From Acanthamoeba lenticulata (taxonomy: Eukaryota; Discosea; Longamoebia; Acanthamoebidae): a stretch of DNA of 64,000 nucleotides. The number at the start of each line of letters is the position of its first letter. The first letter of the stretch is position 1. The stretch lies in NCBI GenBank assembly GCA_002179805.1, contig NAVB01000954.1:1-64000 (forward strand). Direction: 5' to 3'. The position numbers and the translations under genes were made by a program. Under the pieces are notes generated by a model. The model had not been told where the DNA came from, made no database searches, and saw only the letters and a list, made by a program, of their open reading frames with translations. Positions 10,932-22,600 of the stretch are shown one piece after another.

Positions 10932-13773
10932 TCAAAACGAAGACGAAGAGGAGGATGAAGACGACGAGGCGGAAGAAAGGGACGCAGCGGTCGCCCCTTC
11001 GCCGAAACGCGCTCTGAGAGAACGCCTCGCGAGCCAGAAGAATCCCAACGCGACGGCAAACACGAGGACGCCAAACACGAGCGTGAGAACCTCTATCAGG
11101 AACTGCTCCTTCTTGAACACCCGCAGGCTCGGCGTGTCCCACCTGCAAACAAGAAGAAGGCGACGATGATCAGCATGTTGTTAATGAGGAAGTTGAAGGA
11201 GTTCATCGTACGTGGGTTCAGTCCAGAGGGGCTGCGGGTAAAGGCCGAGGAAGAGGCCGTGGGACCGGCTCCACTGGCCCCAGGTGGCGTCCCAGTCCAG
11301 CCCAAAGGGCGACGCGTCGTGGAAGTACACGCTCGCGTTCCGGCACACCCCGCTCACGCACTCCATGTTGTACTGGCCAACAGCAGCAGCAGCAACGACA
11401 ACAACGACACAACAACAACAACATCAGGTTGCTGGCGTTGTTGTTCAGTTGATGGGAGAGAGGCAGCGTACGCCAGAGGGGCACTTGGAGCTCGACGAGC
11501 AGTTGGCCTGGAGCGGGGCGGGCATGTAGTACTGCGGCGACGTCACCCAATGAAGCACCTTGTGGACGAGGAGAGCGTTGACGTTGTAGGCCGCCCGGTC
11601 GTGGCGGTAGAGGCCAGCGTAGCTCGTCGGCGGGTTCGGCGCCTCCACTGGGGTCGCGACATCAGCAAGCGTCAGCTTCACGCCCGCAAAGGAAGGGGGA
11701 GGAGAGGCACGCACTGATGCCGAGCAGTTGGCTCTTCAGGCTGCACGTGTTGTTGCGCACGAGGCAGTCGAGCAGGTCATGCACCAGCGTGCAGTTGGGC
11801 TGCGGGAAACCGGCGGGCGCTGCGGCATCGTAGGCCAGGCCGTACAGCGTGCGGGCCACGAGACCCGCCGCGACGCAGACGCTGCTGACGTCAACGTTGG
11901 ACCAGTCGTCCCACCGGCTCTGGAGGTACGCGTTCCGGTAGGTGGCGTTGAAGTCGGCGAGCAGCAGCGCCGGGAGGGATTCGTTGGCCAACAGGAACGA
12001 ATGGAGCGACGACGGCGGCAGCTCAAAGGCCGGCTCGAAGGCCGCTCGGACTTTCACCTGCGCGCCGGCCGCGGCCGTCTGGAGGACATCCATCAAGCCA
12101 GTGGTGCCCCGCGACGTCGGCTCTCGGTGGACGTACACCGTCGGGTCTACAGAGGGGAGGGTCAAAAAATGAAAACGACGACAAAGACGAAGAAGATCGA
12201 ACCTTGGGAATCGAGCTGGCCCAGCTGCTGGAGGTCTAGAAGGGCGTGGATTCGGTCAAACGAGATGTTCTTAAAGGCGTAGTCTGCCAGCCACGGGTCG
12301 TTGCAGCGGACGCGCCCCTGATCGCCCGTGGCGACCGATCGGCAGTCCAAGCGGAGCAGGTCGTCCACGAACTTGCGGCTGCCCACGTAGCCAAAAGTCT
12401 CGCCCGTCCAGAACCCGAACACGAGCTGCCGCTTGGCCGGTGCTGTAGCACGCAACAACGACGCGGTGGGTCAGCTGCAGTGAGGCGAGCGACAAGGGTT
12501 TGAGGGAAGGCCGAACCGGGCGGAACGTAACCACCAGCGGCGGCCGAGGCCTCGATCCGGCGGTGCTCAGCGAGGGTGTGGATGGCGGCGAGGAGGGTCA
12601 CTACGCCGCTAGCGGTGGACTCGGCGCCGAGGGCCAGATCCTGGAAGATGGAGTTGGCGTCGAGCTGGGCCATGGCGAGGACGACCTCACGCTGGGCGTC
12701 GACGCCCTCCTCGAAGGAGGCCCACACGCTCTGGCCGCCGATGGGGTCGCAGTAGCCGCGCCGGAGACAGGTCTCCGAGTTGCCGGCGCCCCACATAAAG
12801 GCCGTGAACTCAGCGGCCCACTTGGGCCATGAGTCCCGGCGCTTGTTCTCCTGGGCCTTGGCGAGGAGGTCCTCCCCGTCGGCCGCCCCGAGGGCGAACA
12901 CAGGGAACGGCAGCTTCTCCATGAACCACGCGTTGCCCTGCAGAAGCAAAAGCGTGGGTGAAAACCCACGAATAGGTGGCCCAGCATTGATCAGGTAAGC
13001 AGGCAGTACTACGTACGCAGGGGTTCCACTGGTAGGTGGAGTTGGGACGGAGGCCCCAGTTCCTGTTGGGGTGGGCCTCGGCAGGGGAGAAGCCCTTGCG
13101 CCCGGTCGCGCCGCAGGCGTAAACGCCTTGAACGAACAGCGCGTCTCGTGGTGGTGAGCAACCAAGACGGTGGACAAGGAGGCAGCGGCGAGTACCGGTG
13201 GCGTTGCTGGGCAGCAGAGCAAGGCCGACCACGGCCCTCGTTTGATGCAGGCCGTCGACGATCGTTCTGTAAAACAAAGATGAGAAACGCCAACGACCGT
13301 GAGGCAGAAAGTTAGATGACGTACTTGTTGAAGAGGTGGCCAGCAAGAACAATGGCTTTGCGGTCGGTCCAAACAGCGGGCATGTGATCTTTAAAGTAAA
13401 GGTAGTCTGCCTCTGATTCGATTGGATACAACGAGCCAATGGAGCCACCCTCTGGGGCTGAGGCAAGAGACCAATGTCAGTGCATTGCCGCACGTGTTCG
13501 GGGTGGAGGAGGTGTACAAGAGCAGCCCACTTCGCCGTCCTCATTAAGCAAACGGACGCAGGCCTTCACGTCTGTTTTGTGCTCATAAATCAAGTTGTAC
13601 ACGTAGTCGGTACCAGGCTCGAATGAATCGGCTCCCGCCCCTGCATGCCACGGCCAGCAAAGACTTGGTAAGAACAACTAAAGACAGCAAGGTATAATCA
13701 GCAGCGAAAACGTACATGCAATAGTGAATAGCATAAGAAGAAGGAAGACGGCTAGCCGATGGAGGCCCTTCAT
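10932..13773 (-). CDS. NCSTN: Nicastrin, gamma-secretase subunit
   Basis: A multi-exon gene read right to left from ATG 13773 to a stop at 10932. It opens with a signal peptide (MKGLHRLAVFLLLMLFTIA), then CVRLLNEDGEVGC, matching the mammalian CVRLLN...GC ectodomain start. The aminopeptidase-like domain contains QLVFGFWTGETFGYVGSRKF, the counterpart of FFQGETFDYIGS (DYIGS region). A later segment ELPPSSLHSFL and ADFNATYRNAYLQS matches PPSSLQRFL and HNKYYQS. One transmembrane helix near the C-terminus (FLIEVLTLVFGVLVFAVALG) is followed by a Ser-rich tail. Nicastrin is the glycosylated substrate-gating subunit of the presenilin protease; many N-x-S/T sites are present. No presenilin, APH1 or PEN2 gene is in the window. 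Exon boundaries between 11100 and 11600 are approximate. Confidence 0.88.
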
Positions 13774-13871
13774 CGTGTGGGCGATAACGAAATTTGCACA
13801 GGAAAAAGCACAAGGAAAAGAAAAAAAGGGGAAAAATTGACTCGAACACAGATGTCTTTTTGATGCAATGT

Positions 13872-13877
13872 TTTATT
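13872..13877 (-). terminator. AATAAA signal downstream of H2B
   Basis: On the minus strand ttaaataaaac lies about 160 nt after the H2B stop. It is the only poly(A)-type signal there, and no histone stem-loop was seen between it and the stop. Confidence 0.4.
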
Positions 13878-14037
13878 TAAATTACTGGACTTGGTACTTT
13901 CTATACACTCTGTACGACGCACGCCATCAGCGCGTTCTTGGCACCCGGGAAAACAAACACTTCCATTCTCTCCGTCGAAGCGTTCCGATCGATGCGATCC
14001 TCACACTTCGATTTTGAGTTGACGGGAAAGCGCTCGC

Positions 14038-14526
14038 TTAGTCGTCCTGCGAGGCGGCGGTGGAGCCGAGGCTCGACTGGTACTTGGTAACGGCCTTGGT
14101 GCCCTCAGACACGGCATGCTTGGCAAGCTCACCAGGGAGGAGGAGACGGACGGCAGTCTGAATCTCGCGCGAGCTGATGGTGTTCCTCTTGTTGTAGCGC
14201 GCAAGACGGCCAGCCTCGAGGGCGATCCTCTCGAAGATGTCGTTGACGAACGAGTTCATGATGGCCATGGCCTTGTTCGAGATACCAGTGTCCGGGTGGA
14301 CCTGCTTGAGCACCTTGTAGATGAAGGTCGAGTACGAGGCGTAGTTCTTCTTGGCGGCACCCTTGGACTTCTTGCTGGCACCCTCACCGGCGGCCTTCTT
14401 GACGCCCACCTTCTTGGTGGCGGGGGCCTTCTTCGGGGCGGCCTTCTTCTCGGCGCCCTCGACGGTCTCGGCGGGCTTCTTGGAGGCGGGAGCCTTGCCA
14501 CCGGTCTTCTTAGGAGTGGACGACAT
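14038..14526 (-). CDS. Histone H2B
   Basis: An intronless 162-aa protein from ATG 14526. The histone fold is canonical: [55 protein letters not shown] and [18 protein letters not shown]. The N-terminal tail is long (about 65 residues before the fold) and rich in Lys, Ala and Pro, with repeats such as [13 protein letters not shown], and the C-terminus extends past KYQSS by about ten residues ending in DD. H2B pairs with H2A in the nucleosome core. The gene is divergent from H4 with 341 bp between start codons. Unlike most genes here it has no intron, typical of core histone genes. Confidence 0.97.
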   Translation of the reverse strand: MSSTPKKTGGKAPASKKPAETVEGAEKKAAPKKAPATKKVGVKKAAGEGASKKSKGAAKKNYASYSTFIYKVLKQVHPDTGISNKAMAIMNSFVNDIFERIALEAGRLARYNKRNTISSREIQTAVRLLLPGELAKHAVSEGTKAVTKYQSSLGSTAASQDD

Positions 14527-15200
<674 letters not shown>

Positions 15201-15285
15201 ACGCCTTGACTACAACTTTGTACATTTTTTTGTCTCGGGAGAGAATAGTTCTCCCCATAAGTTATCCGTTTCCAGCGAGAACATC

Positions 15286-15291
15286 AATAAA
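15286..15291 (+). terminator. AATAAA signal downstream of H4
   Basis: AATAAA lies about 85 nt after the H4 stop in an AT-rich flank. It suggests that this histone mRNA is polyadenylated rather than stem-loop processed. Confidence 0.45.
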
Positions 15292-15463
15292 CATCGAACC
15301 CAAACTGTTTCCTTCGCCCCACAAAACTTTTTCCAATTTTCTTCTTGAATTAATTCCTTTTCAGTTGCCTTCGTTGGTGCTCCAAATTGTGGGACCCAGA
15401 GCGATAAACCATCTACATCATCTATTGTGGTTGGGGCCTCGCGAGAGCAGAGCGCGGGAAAAT

Positions 15464-18400
15464 ATGGAGGTGGAAGAGATTGAACGCCAAGGACAAAGCC
15501 TCGGGTCGGACATCGATCGATTAAAGCAAGCTCTTAGTCTCGCATTAGCTGGTGGAGGGGAGGATCTTGGCGAGGAACCTGAAGACCTGGACGAAGACGA
15601 AGAAGACGAGGAAGGAGGAGAGGACGAAGAAGAAGAAGATGATGATGAAGATGAAGAGGACACTGCCCCTCATGCAGCGAGTGCCTTGCCAAGTTTGAAC
15701 TCCGCCTCCTTTGTGTTCGATGGGTCGACATCAAGCGTGCCAGGCGTAGGGGCTTTTGGCGAGCCATCGTACCACCTTGTGGCACCCTCGCCAGTTGTCG
15801 CATCTGCTGTCCCTCCACCCATCAATCCAGCCCAGATACGCCAAGTCCTTGCGCTCAATCTGCGCTACAGGGTGCGGTTAGCTCCTTGAACTTCTTGTGA
15901 ACTGGCACCGCCGTGGCTTGCTGATAACACTTGCCCTCTTCTGCAGGAAATTTTGCAACATCAGCTCAAATCGATTATCGAGGCAAGGGCGAGGAATGCC
16001 GAGTATCAGGTACCTTCTGTCTTCTTTATTCCACTGCCCCAGTCAGCTGTCTCACCTAGCCATGGGCCCTTCCCTTACAACAGAAACAAATTAAGACGCT
16101 CATCAACCAAAGCCTCAAGAAGTCTGTGCGTAAGCCCGGCAAGCGCTCCTTTACCGCTCCTTACTTTGCTACATCGGATGGGGAGGTACGTCGCTGTTCA
16201 GCGTGAGAAGAGGGGGACGGGATACTGATTTGGCTACAGAGACTGACTGGCATCCCTCAAGGTCCCTCCTGATAACCGCGACACGATCAAGCGCAAGAAC
16301 TACCTCAAGAACCTGCCCAATGGCTTCAAGTACAAGAAGTGTACGCCGTTTTCCCATGTTCCTTGTTGCGATTTGCTAGCCGCCGTTTGCGTTCCCTCTC
16401 CTGACCCTTCGCCAACAACAGGGACAGTAAATGAGGAGAAGGCTCTCGCGGCCGGCGTACGCGCCAGGAACCAGTTCCTCCTGTGGCAGCGTGTGATTGC
16501 TCGGTACGTGGAGTGACGTACTTGCGGACGCGACGAGATCGACCCTCTCCTCCTTGTTGACGGGTCTCCTATTTAGGCGGGACTTGACGATGGAGCAAAT
16601 GGAGTTAGAGCGCGAGCGAATCAAAAACATGGCTCCTGAAGAGCTCGAGATGAACCTCGAGGACCTGGACTGGGAGGGTCTGGCTCAGCGCCATGTATGT
16701 TGTTCGTTCGTCTTTGCTTCCTTGCCCTTGGCACGTTGACTTTAACACGCTGTGTGCTGTTGACAGGTGCCGACGCGATCGGCTATGGACTGCAAGATTC
16801 ACTGGACGCAAGTGCTGCATCCGGCTATCAACAAGGGCAAGCCCTCGAAGCAAGAGGACCAACAGCTCCTCGAGTTGGCCAACGAGCACAAGGGCCACAA
16901 CTGGGCCGCCATCGCGACCGAGCTCGGGGTGACGTGACGCCACTCCCCCCTCTCTTCACTTTGCCTTTCAATGTGGCTTACGTCATCCTCCTTTCCTTCC
17001 CACCACAGACCAATCGCACAGCCGCACAGTGCATGCAGCGCTACCAGCGCAGCCTCAACAAGAATATTATGCGCACGTATGATGGGCTCCCTCACTGTTT
17101 CTCCAAAGGCCTTTTGTGAGCTGACGACCTCGTGCTACGATGTTGCAGGAAATGGACCAAAGAAGAGGACAAGGCGCTGATAGAGGCGGTTCGGCTTTAC
17201 GGCAACAAGAACTGGCAGCAAGTGGCTCATGCGCTCAAGGACCGTACCGGGCAGCAGTGCCTGCACCGATGGCAGAAAACGCTCAACCCTGAAATCAGAA
17301 GAGGCCGCTGGAGCGCTCTCGAGGATATGGTGCGGTTTGCTGCTTCTTCCCACTCCATGTGTCTCCACCAGTCTGACGTACTCGACGGGTTTTCCCGTCC
17401 TTAAGATGCTCACGCTGGCCGTGAAGGCCCACAGCGACAACTTGAGCTGGGTCAAGGTGCAGAGCCAAGTCCCGGGGCGCACCGATGTGCAGTGCCGCGA
17501 GAGGTGGGTCAACATTGTCAACCCCGAACTCAACGTGGGGCCGTGGACCGAAGAGGTGCGCCTCATTTATTTATTTATTTATTTTTTATCATCTATTTGT
17601 GTCTAACGTCATTTGTTTATATGACACAGGAGGACGAGGCGTTGCGGCAACACGTAGCAGTCCATGGTGTGGGCCAGTGGTCGGCCATTGCCCGGCTGCT
17701 CCACCCGCGCACGGACAACCAGTGCTGGCGTCGCTGGAAGAGCCTCAATCCTGAGGCCGAAGAACGGTACAGGAGGTCCGGCCGCAAGAACAAACAGGTG
17801 CGTGGTTGTCTCTTTCTTATTCCTTTATTCATGTTCTTTTCGGTTTGATGGTTCTAACTTTGTGGGCTGGGAATCGTCCACAGGTTACCACCGGCCCGTC
17901 AGCCCCAAGGCCAGAGGACGAGGGAGAAGCCGAAGTCGAACCCGAACCCGAAGCCGAACCTAGGGTACCTAGGCCCTCGCTCTGTGTCTGTGCCCTGTGT
18001 CTGTGCTCTTTGCTAACCAAAAAGACCATCTTGATCGTTGGCGGGGACGACGGCCAGCCACGCAAGAGGACGCGCACGACCCGGCGCCAGCCCAAGCGCG
18101 TGTCGACCGCCGAGGCTGATAATGAGCTGCCGGTTTTGCCCCCCACCTCTGTGGGCGCTCCTGGCGCTTTCCAACTGCCTGCGGATGCTGCTCCGCTGCC
18201 GACCTACAGCACGCCTCTCGTACCGCTCGTTATCTTGCCCATGGAGCCGTCTCCTCCAGTGCTCCCAACAGAGGAGGCTGCTGCTACAGCAACGTCTTTA
18301 GCGACAGCGGAGGAGAGCAGCAGCTCCACCGCCGCCCCGAAGAGAGCGACCACCAGGCGGCGCACTGCCAAGGCCAAGGACGCTACCGCGACGCCCGCCA

Positions 18401-19119
18401 CGACGACACCCAAGAAGAGGGGCCGGCCGCGCAAGTCGACAACCGCCGAAAGTGCAGCGTTGACGTCACCGCTGGCGCAACCAACCGGTGCGCCCGCAGT
18501 CGCTCTCGTCGAAGCTGGCACGAGCGAAGGAGCCACCGGAGCAACCGCTGTTGCTGCTGAGGGGGAGAGCGCCGCCACCGCTGCTCCAGCGGAAGCGACG
18601 ATTCCCGCTAGCGCGCCAGCGGCAGATGAAACGGCCGCGGCGCCGAACACGGCAGTGGCAGAAGCGCAGCCGGGGCCAGAGCCGGAGCAAGAGCAAGAGC
18701 CGGCCGTGCGACGACGGACGGCCAAGAGGTCCGCTGCTGGCACGAAGGCACCTGCCGCCAAGAGGCGCAGGAAGCAGCAGGAGGAAGAGGAGCAGGAGGA
18801 GGAAGTGGGGGAGTCTGAGCAAGTGCCGACGCTCGAAGTGACGACGACAACGACGACCGTTGAGAGCCCCGACAGCGACACCAACGGCAGCAACGCGACC
18901 ACGACCGCGCCAGAGCCGAAGCCGGCGAGGAGAACTCCTTCTTCAAGGCGCGTCGCGCGCACAACAAAGCCGAGGTCGGCCACATCACCCGCAGGCGGTG
19001 CGGGCAACGACCCCGATTACAGCGCAGACGATGCACCACCGACGAAGGAGTCAGAGCCGGCTCCACCAAGACGGCGATCAACCAGAACGCCCAAGAAGAA
19101 GCAAGCTTTTGGCGAGTGA
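15464..19119 (+). CDS. SNAPC4: SNAPc large subunit, SNAPC4-like multi-repeat Myb protein
   Basis: A gene of about ten exons from ATG 15464 to TGA 19117-19119. An acidic N-terminus (Glu/Asp run near residues 45-70) precedes the conserved SNAPC4 region APYFATSDGE and the segment PEELEMNLEDLDWEGL. Then come one half and about four Myb repeats: LELANEHKGHNWAAIATELG, KWTKEEDKALIEAVRLYG, RRGRWSALEDM and VGPWTEEEDEALRQHVAVHG, each with the R-x-QC-x2-RW third-helix signature. SNAPC4 binds the proximal sequence element of snRNA promoters. The last exon (from about 17884) encodes a low-complexity, basic, Ala/Pro/Thr-rich tail with AT-hook-like PKKRGRPRK. A stretch at about 17965-18030 (Cys/Leu-rich in frame) may be an unrecognised intron. 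Confidence 0.88.
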
Positions 19120-19603
19120 TTTCTCCATCGCTTGTGGACGCCGACCGAGACTTGGACGACAAGGCCTTCGCAGAAGAAGAGGTGAGCGCGGCTTCTTCCT
19201 CTTCCGCAGCGAGCCGATGCGATTAAATTAATATTTATTTAAATCATTTTTAATGTCATTTTCTCCTTTTATTGTTCTATTGGTGGTGGGATATAAGCCG
19301 GATAATTTAGCTTTAGGCCCTGTGCCGTTTCGGGAGGGAGAAGGCCCTAAAACGGACGACACACAAAAACCAAGACGGAGGGTGGGAAAGAAGAAGAGTG
19401 ATTGACGACATCAGATTGGAGAGTTGGCGCAGAAGAGGGAAACCGTTTCCCCACTTGTTGTTACTGACCTCATAAGCACGAGACCGTAACCTCGATTCAG
19501 TCAGGCCAGACGCCAAGTACAGCTCCACCGCACATCTCAGCCACAATCATCATCAACATGAACATGAACATTGACATCTAGTGCTGTGTGGGAGGGAAGC
19601 AGA
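19120..19603. other. Intergenic region before the CH/RhoGAP gene
   Basis: 484 bp. The left part is AT-rich (ttaaattaatatttatttaaatc near 19224) and is probably the 3' end of SNAPC4. The right part is mixed and presumably holds the promoter of the next gene. I see no ORF with family resemblance and no RNA gene. Confidence 0.5.
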
Positions 19604-22600
19604 ATGGCGCAGCGCAGTAATCTTGTCAAAGATGGCTCGCTCAGTAAGTCACCTGAGTACAAGGAGAAGGAGGCCGCCTGGATCAACACTCAATCCAAGG
19701 TGACCTATCCCTTCCTCTCCCTCGCCTTCTTGAAGGGAAACCCGTTTCGTTTTCCACGAGGGGGCTCATCATTCGCCTCCTCCTTTCGATGATCATGGCC
19801 ATCGCCAGGCTTTCAAAAACTGGGCCAATTACTACTTGAAGGAGAGAGGCCTGCAGATCAAGGAGCTCGACACTGATCTCAAGGATGGTGTCTTGCTCAT
19901 CAATCTTGTCGAAGTGCTGACGGGCAAGTCAGTGGGCAAATACATTCGCGCCCCCAAGCTCAAGGTACAGAAGATTAACAACATCAACTTGGCCCTCGAG
20001 GCGATCCGTTCGTCACGCGCCACCACCGTGACGGCCTCTGCCGAAGGTAATCTTGGCCTCGTCTCAACTGTCCTCTCGCCGCACGTCTTGTCCGCTCATT
20101 CTTCTACTTCTTTTTCCTCTCTTCTCTCTTTCCACACTCAAGACATCCACGACGGCAACATCAAGCCGCTGCTCGGCCTCATGTGGACGCTGGTGCACGA
20201 GTTCCAGCTCTCCGTCTCGAACGAAGATGAGGAGACCGGCAACACCAGCGCCAGGAGCAAGTCCGACCCGCTGGTGCGCCCTTCTCCCCGCCCCGTTGGC
20301 GACTTTTCTGCCCGCGAGACTCACACATGCCATGCGTGCGCGCTCTCCAGGGAGGCGTTATCGAGTGGCTCGCCAGTGAGCTCAACAAGGAGCCCTACGG
20401 CCGCGTCTTGGATGCCAACATGATCCGCAGCGACTTTGCTGGCTGGTGCGTCGACGTCAACTGGCGACTCCTCATGTCGAAGAGAAGCTGATGCCCATAC
20501 GCGCGTGTTTATGTGTACAGCTTCAAGGACGGACGAGTGCTGAGCTTCCTCGTGCACCGCGCCAAGCCCAACCTGATCGATATGGCCACGGTGAGCAAGA
20601 AGTCGCCGGCCGAGAACGTGAGGAACGCGATGGAGCTGGCCGAACGGGAGCTCGGCATCCCGGTGCTGATCGACGCCGAGGACTTCCTCCAGGGCACCGA
20701 CGAGCGCATGCTGGCCACCTACGTGTCCTACTTCCGCAACCTCCGCAACCACCCGCGCGACTCTGGCGACTCTGCGGCTACCATGACGCATAGCAGCCAG
20801 CGGCAGATGCAGGCCGCGCTGGAGCTCGAGGAGGCGCAGAAGGCCAGGGACAAGCTCAAGGACAAGTACCAAAAGAAGATCCAAAAGCTCGAGGAGGAGG
20901 TCGCCGCCCTCAAGCAGGCCCAGCGCGACCGCGACCGCAACCACGCGGTTGAGGTCGAGAGCCTCAAGGGCAAGATCGAAAGCCTCAAGGACAAGCGCGA
21001 CGCCACCGTCGAGGTCCTCCCTCCCCCCTCTTGCGAGCCACCCTCCCCTGTCCGCTTCAGCTCACCTGTGATGCCGCTTGGGCTGGCGCGGATGATGAGT
21101 GCAGGCCATGCAAAAGCAAATCCGTGAGCTCGAGGATAAGGCCCGCGCGGCGCAGCACTCGGTGATCAGCCTCGAGGAGCAGAGCGCTCGTATCAAGCGT
21201 GACAACGAAGCCCTCAAGCGCAGGCTGACCGACAACGAGTCCACCATGGACAAGCAGTTCCAGGTCAACGAGGAGATGATCCGCAAGGGCCAGGAGCGCG
21301 ATCGCGAGATCGAGAAGCTCACCGAGGAGAAGAAGCAGCTCGAGAAGCGCGCCAAGGCCGGCTGGGATGCCAAGCAGCGCAGTACGGCTCCTCTCATAGG
21401 ACCCTTCCCTTTCGCCCACAGCACATTCCTGACTCTGGTCCACTCGGGCCTGTGTGTGTGTGTAGCCGATGAGGAGACGGCGGAGCTGAAGAAGCAACTC
21501 CAGGGCAAGAAGCAGAAGCTCAAGGCCGACAAGGAGACGCTGGAGAAGGACAAGCAGGACCTGATCATCCAGCTGGAGAAGACCAAGCTTGCCAACAACG
21601 AGACCGCCAAGGAGCTCAAGCAGGAAAAGGCCAAGCGCAAGGTCGCCGAGGCCGAGCTCGAGCATCTGCGGACCGAAAGCCACACAGAGAAGGAGGAGGC
21701 CCAGCGCAAGATCCGCCGCCTCGAGGAGAGGTGGGCCCTCCTCCGTCCTCCTCCGCGTAGATCAGCGGCAGCTTTCTGACCAGATGACGGCGCTCGCGCC
21801 CCCCACTTCTTTGCTGCTGCAGGGTCAGCGAGCTCGAGGAGCACATGGAGGACAAGGACCGTGAGCTCAAGCGCAAGATGCAGGCCCTGGACAAGGGCAC
21901 CGACGTGACCCAGACCGTGTTGGGCCGTCTCGAAGGTCAGCCAGCCCCTCCTTTGCCTCCTGGCCCGGACGGAGGGCCCTTCTGACGCGCTTGGGGGGGA
22001 ATAAACAGAGGCGCAGCGGAAGCTGGCCGAGGCCAACAGCGAGAAGGAGGCCGCGCAGGAAGCCGAGGAGAGTGCCCTGCGCGAGAACGAAAAGCTCAAG
22101 AGCTCGCTCGAGGAGACCAAGGAGAAGCTCGAGCGCGAGAAGGCCAAGAGGAAGAAGCTCGAGGAAGCCGCAGCGCCCGAGCAGAACCAGGACCTCATGC
22201 AGCAAGTCGCCAAGCTCGACGGCGACAGGGAGACCCTTCGCGGCAAGATCCAAAAGCTCGAGGTCGAGCGGGAGGACCTCCAGAGCAAGACCGACAAGCT
22301 CGCCCGCGAAACCGAGAAGAGCGACGTCGTACGTCGTCCGTTTATTTATCTGTTTATTCATCTTATTCTTATTCTTTTCAATTTTAATCGTCGCGTGATG
22401 GGCCACAGGCGATGAGGGAGCTGGCCGAGGACAAGGCCAGGCTGGAGACCAAGAACCAGGAGCTGGAGGCGCAGCGGGCCAAGATGATGGACACGATCGC
22501 CACGACCGAGAGCGAGAAGGAGCGGCTGAAGAAGGAGAAGGAGACGCTCGAGGACAAGGTCAAGGAGCTCTCCGAGGGCAAGAAGGCCGAGGAGGAGCGC

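Noticed and set aside
18204..19007. Minus-strand open frame of 267 codons (Ala/Val/Ser-rich)
   Set aside because: It is antisense to the low-complexity SNAPC4 tail; it has no motif and no splice or start context of its own.
19440..19520. Possible tRNA-like stretch with cctcgattcag
   Set aside because: It has no paired acceptor stem, no A-box and no anticodon arm that folds; it is dropped.
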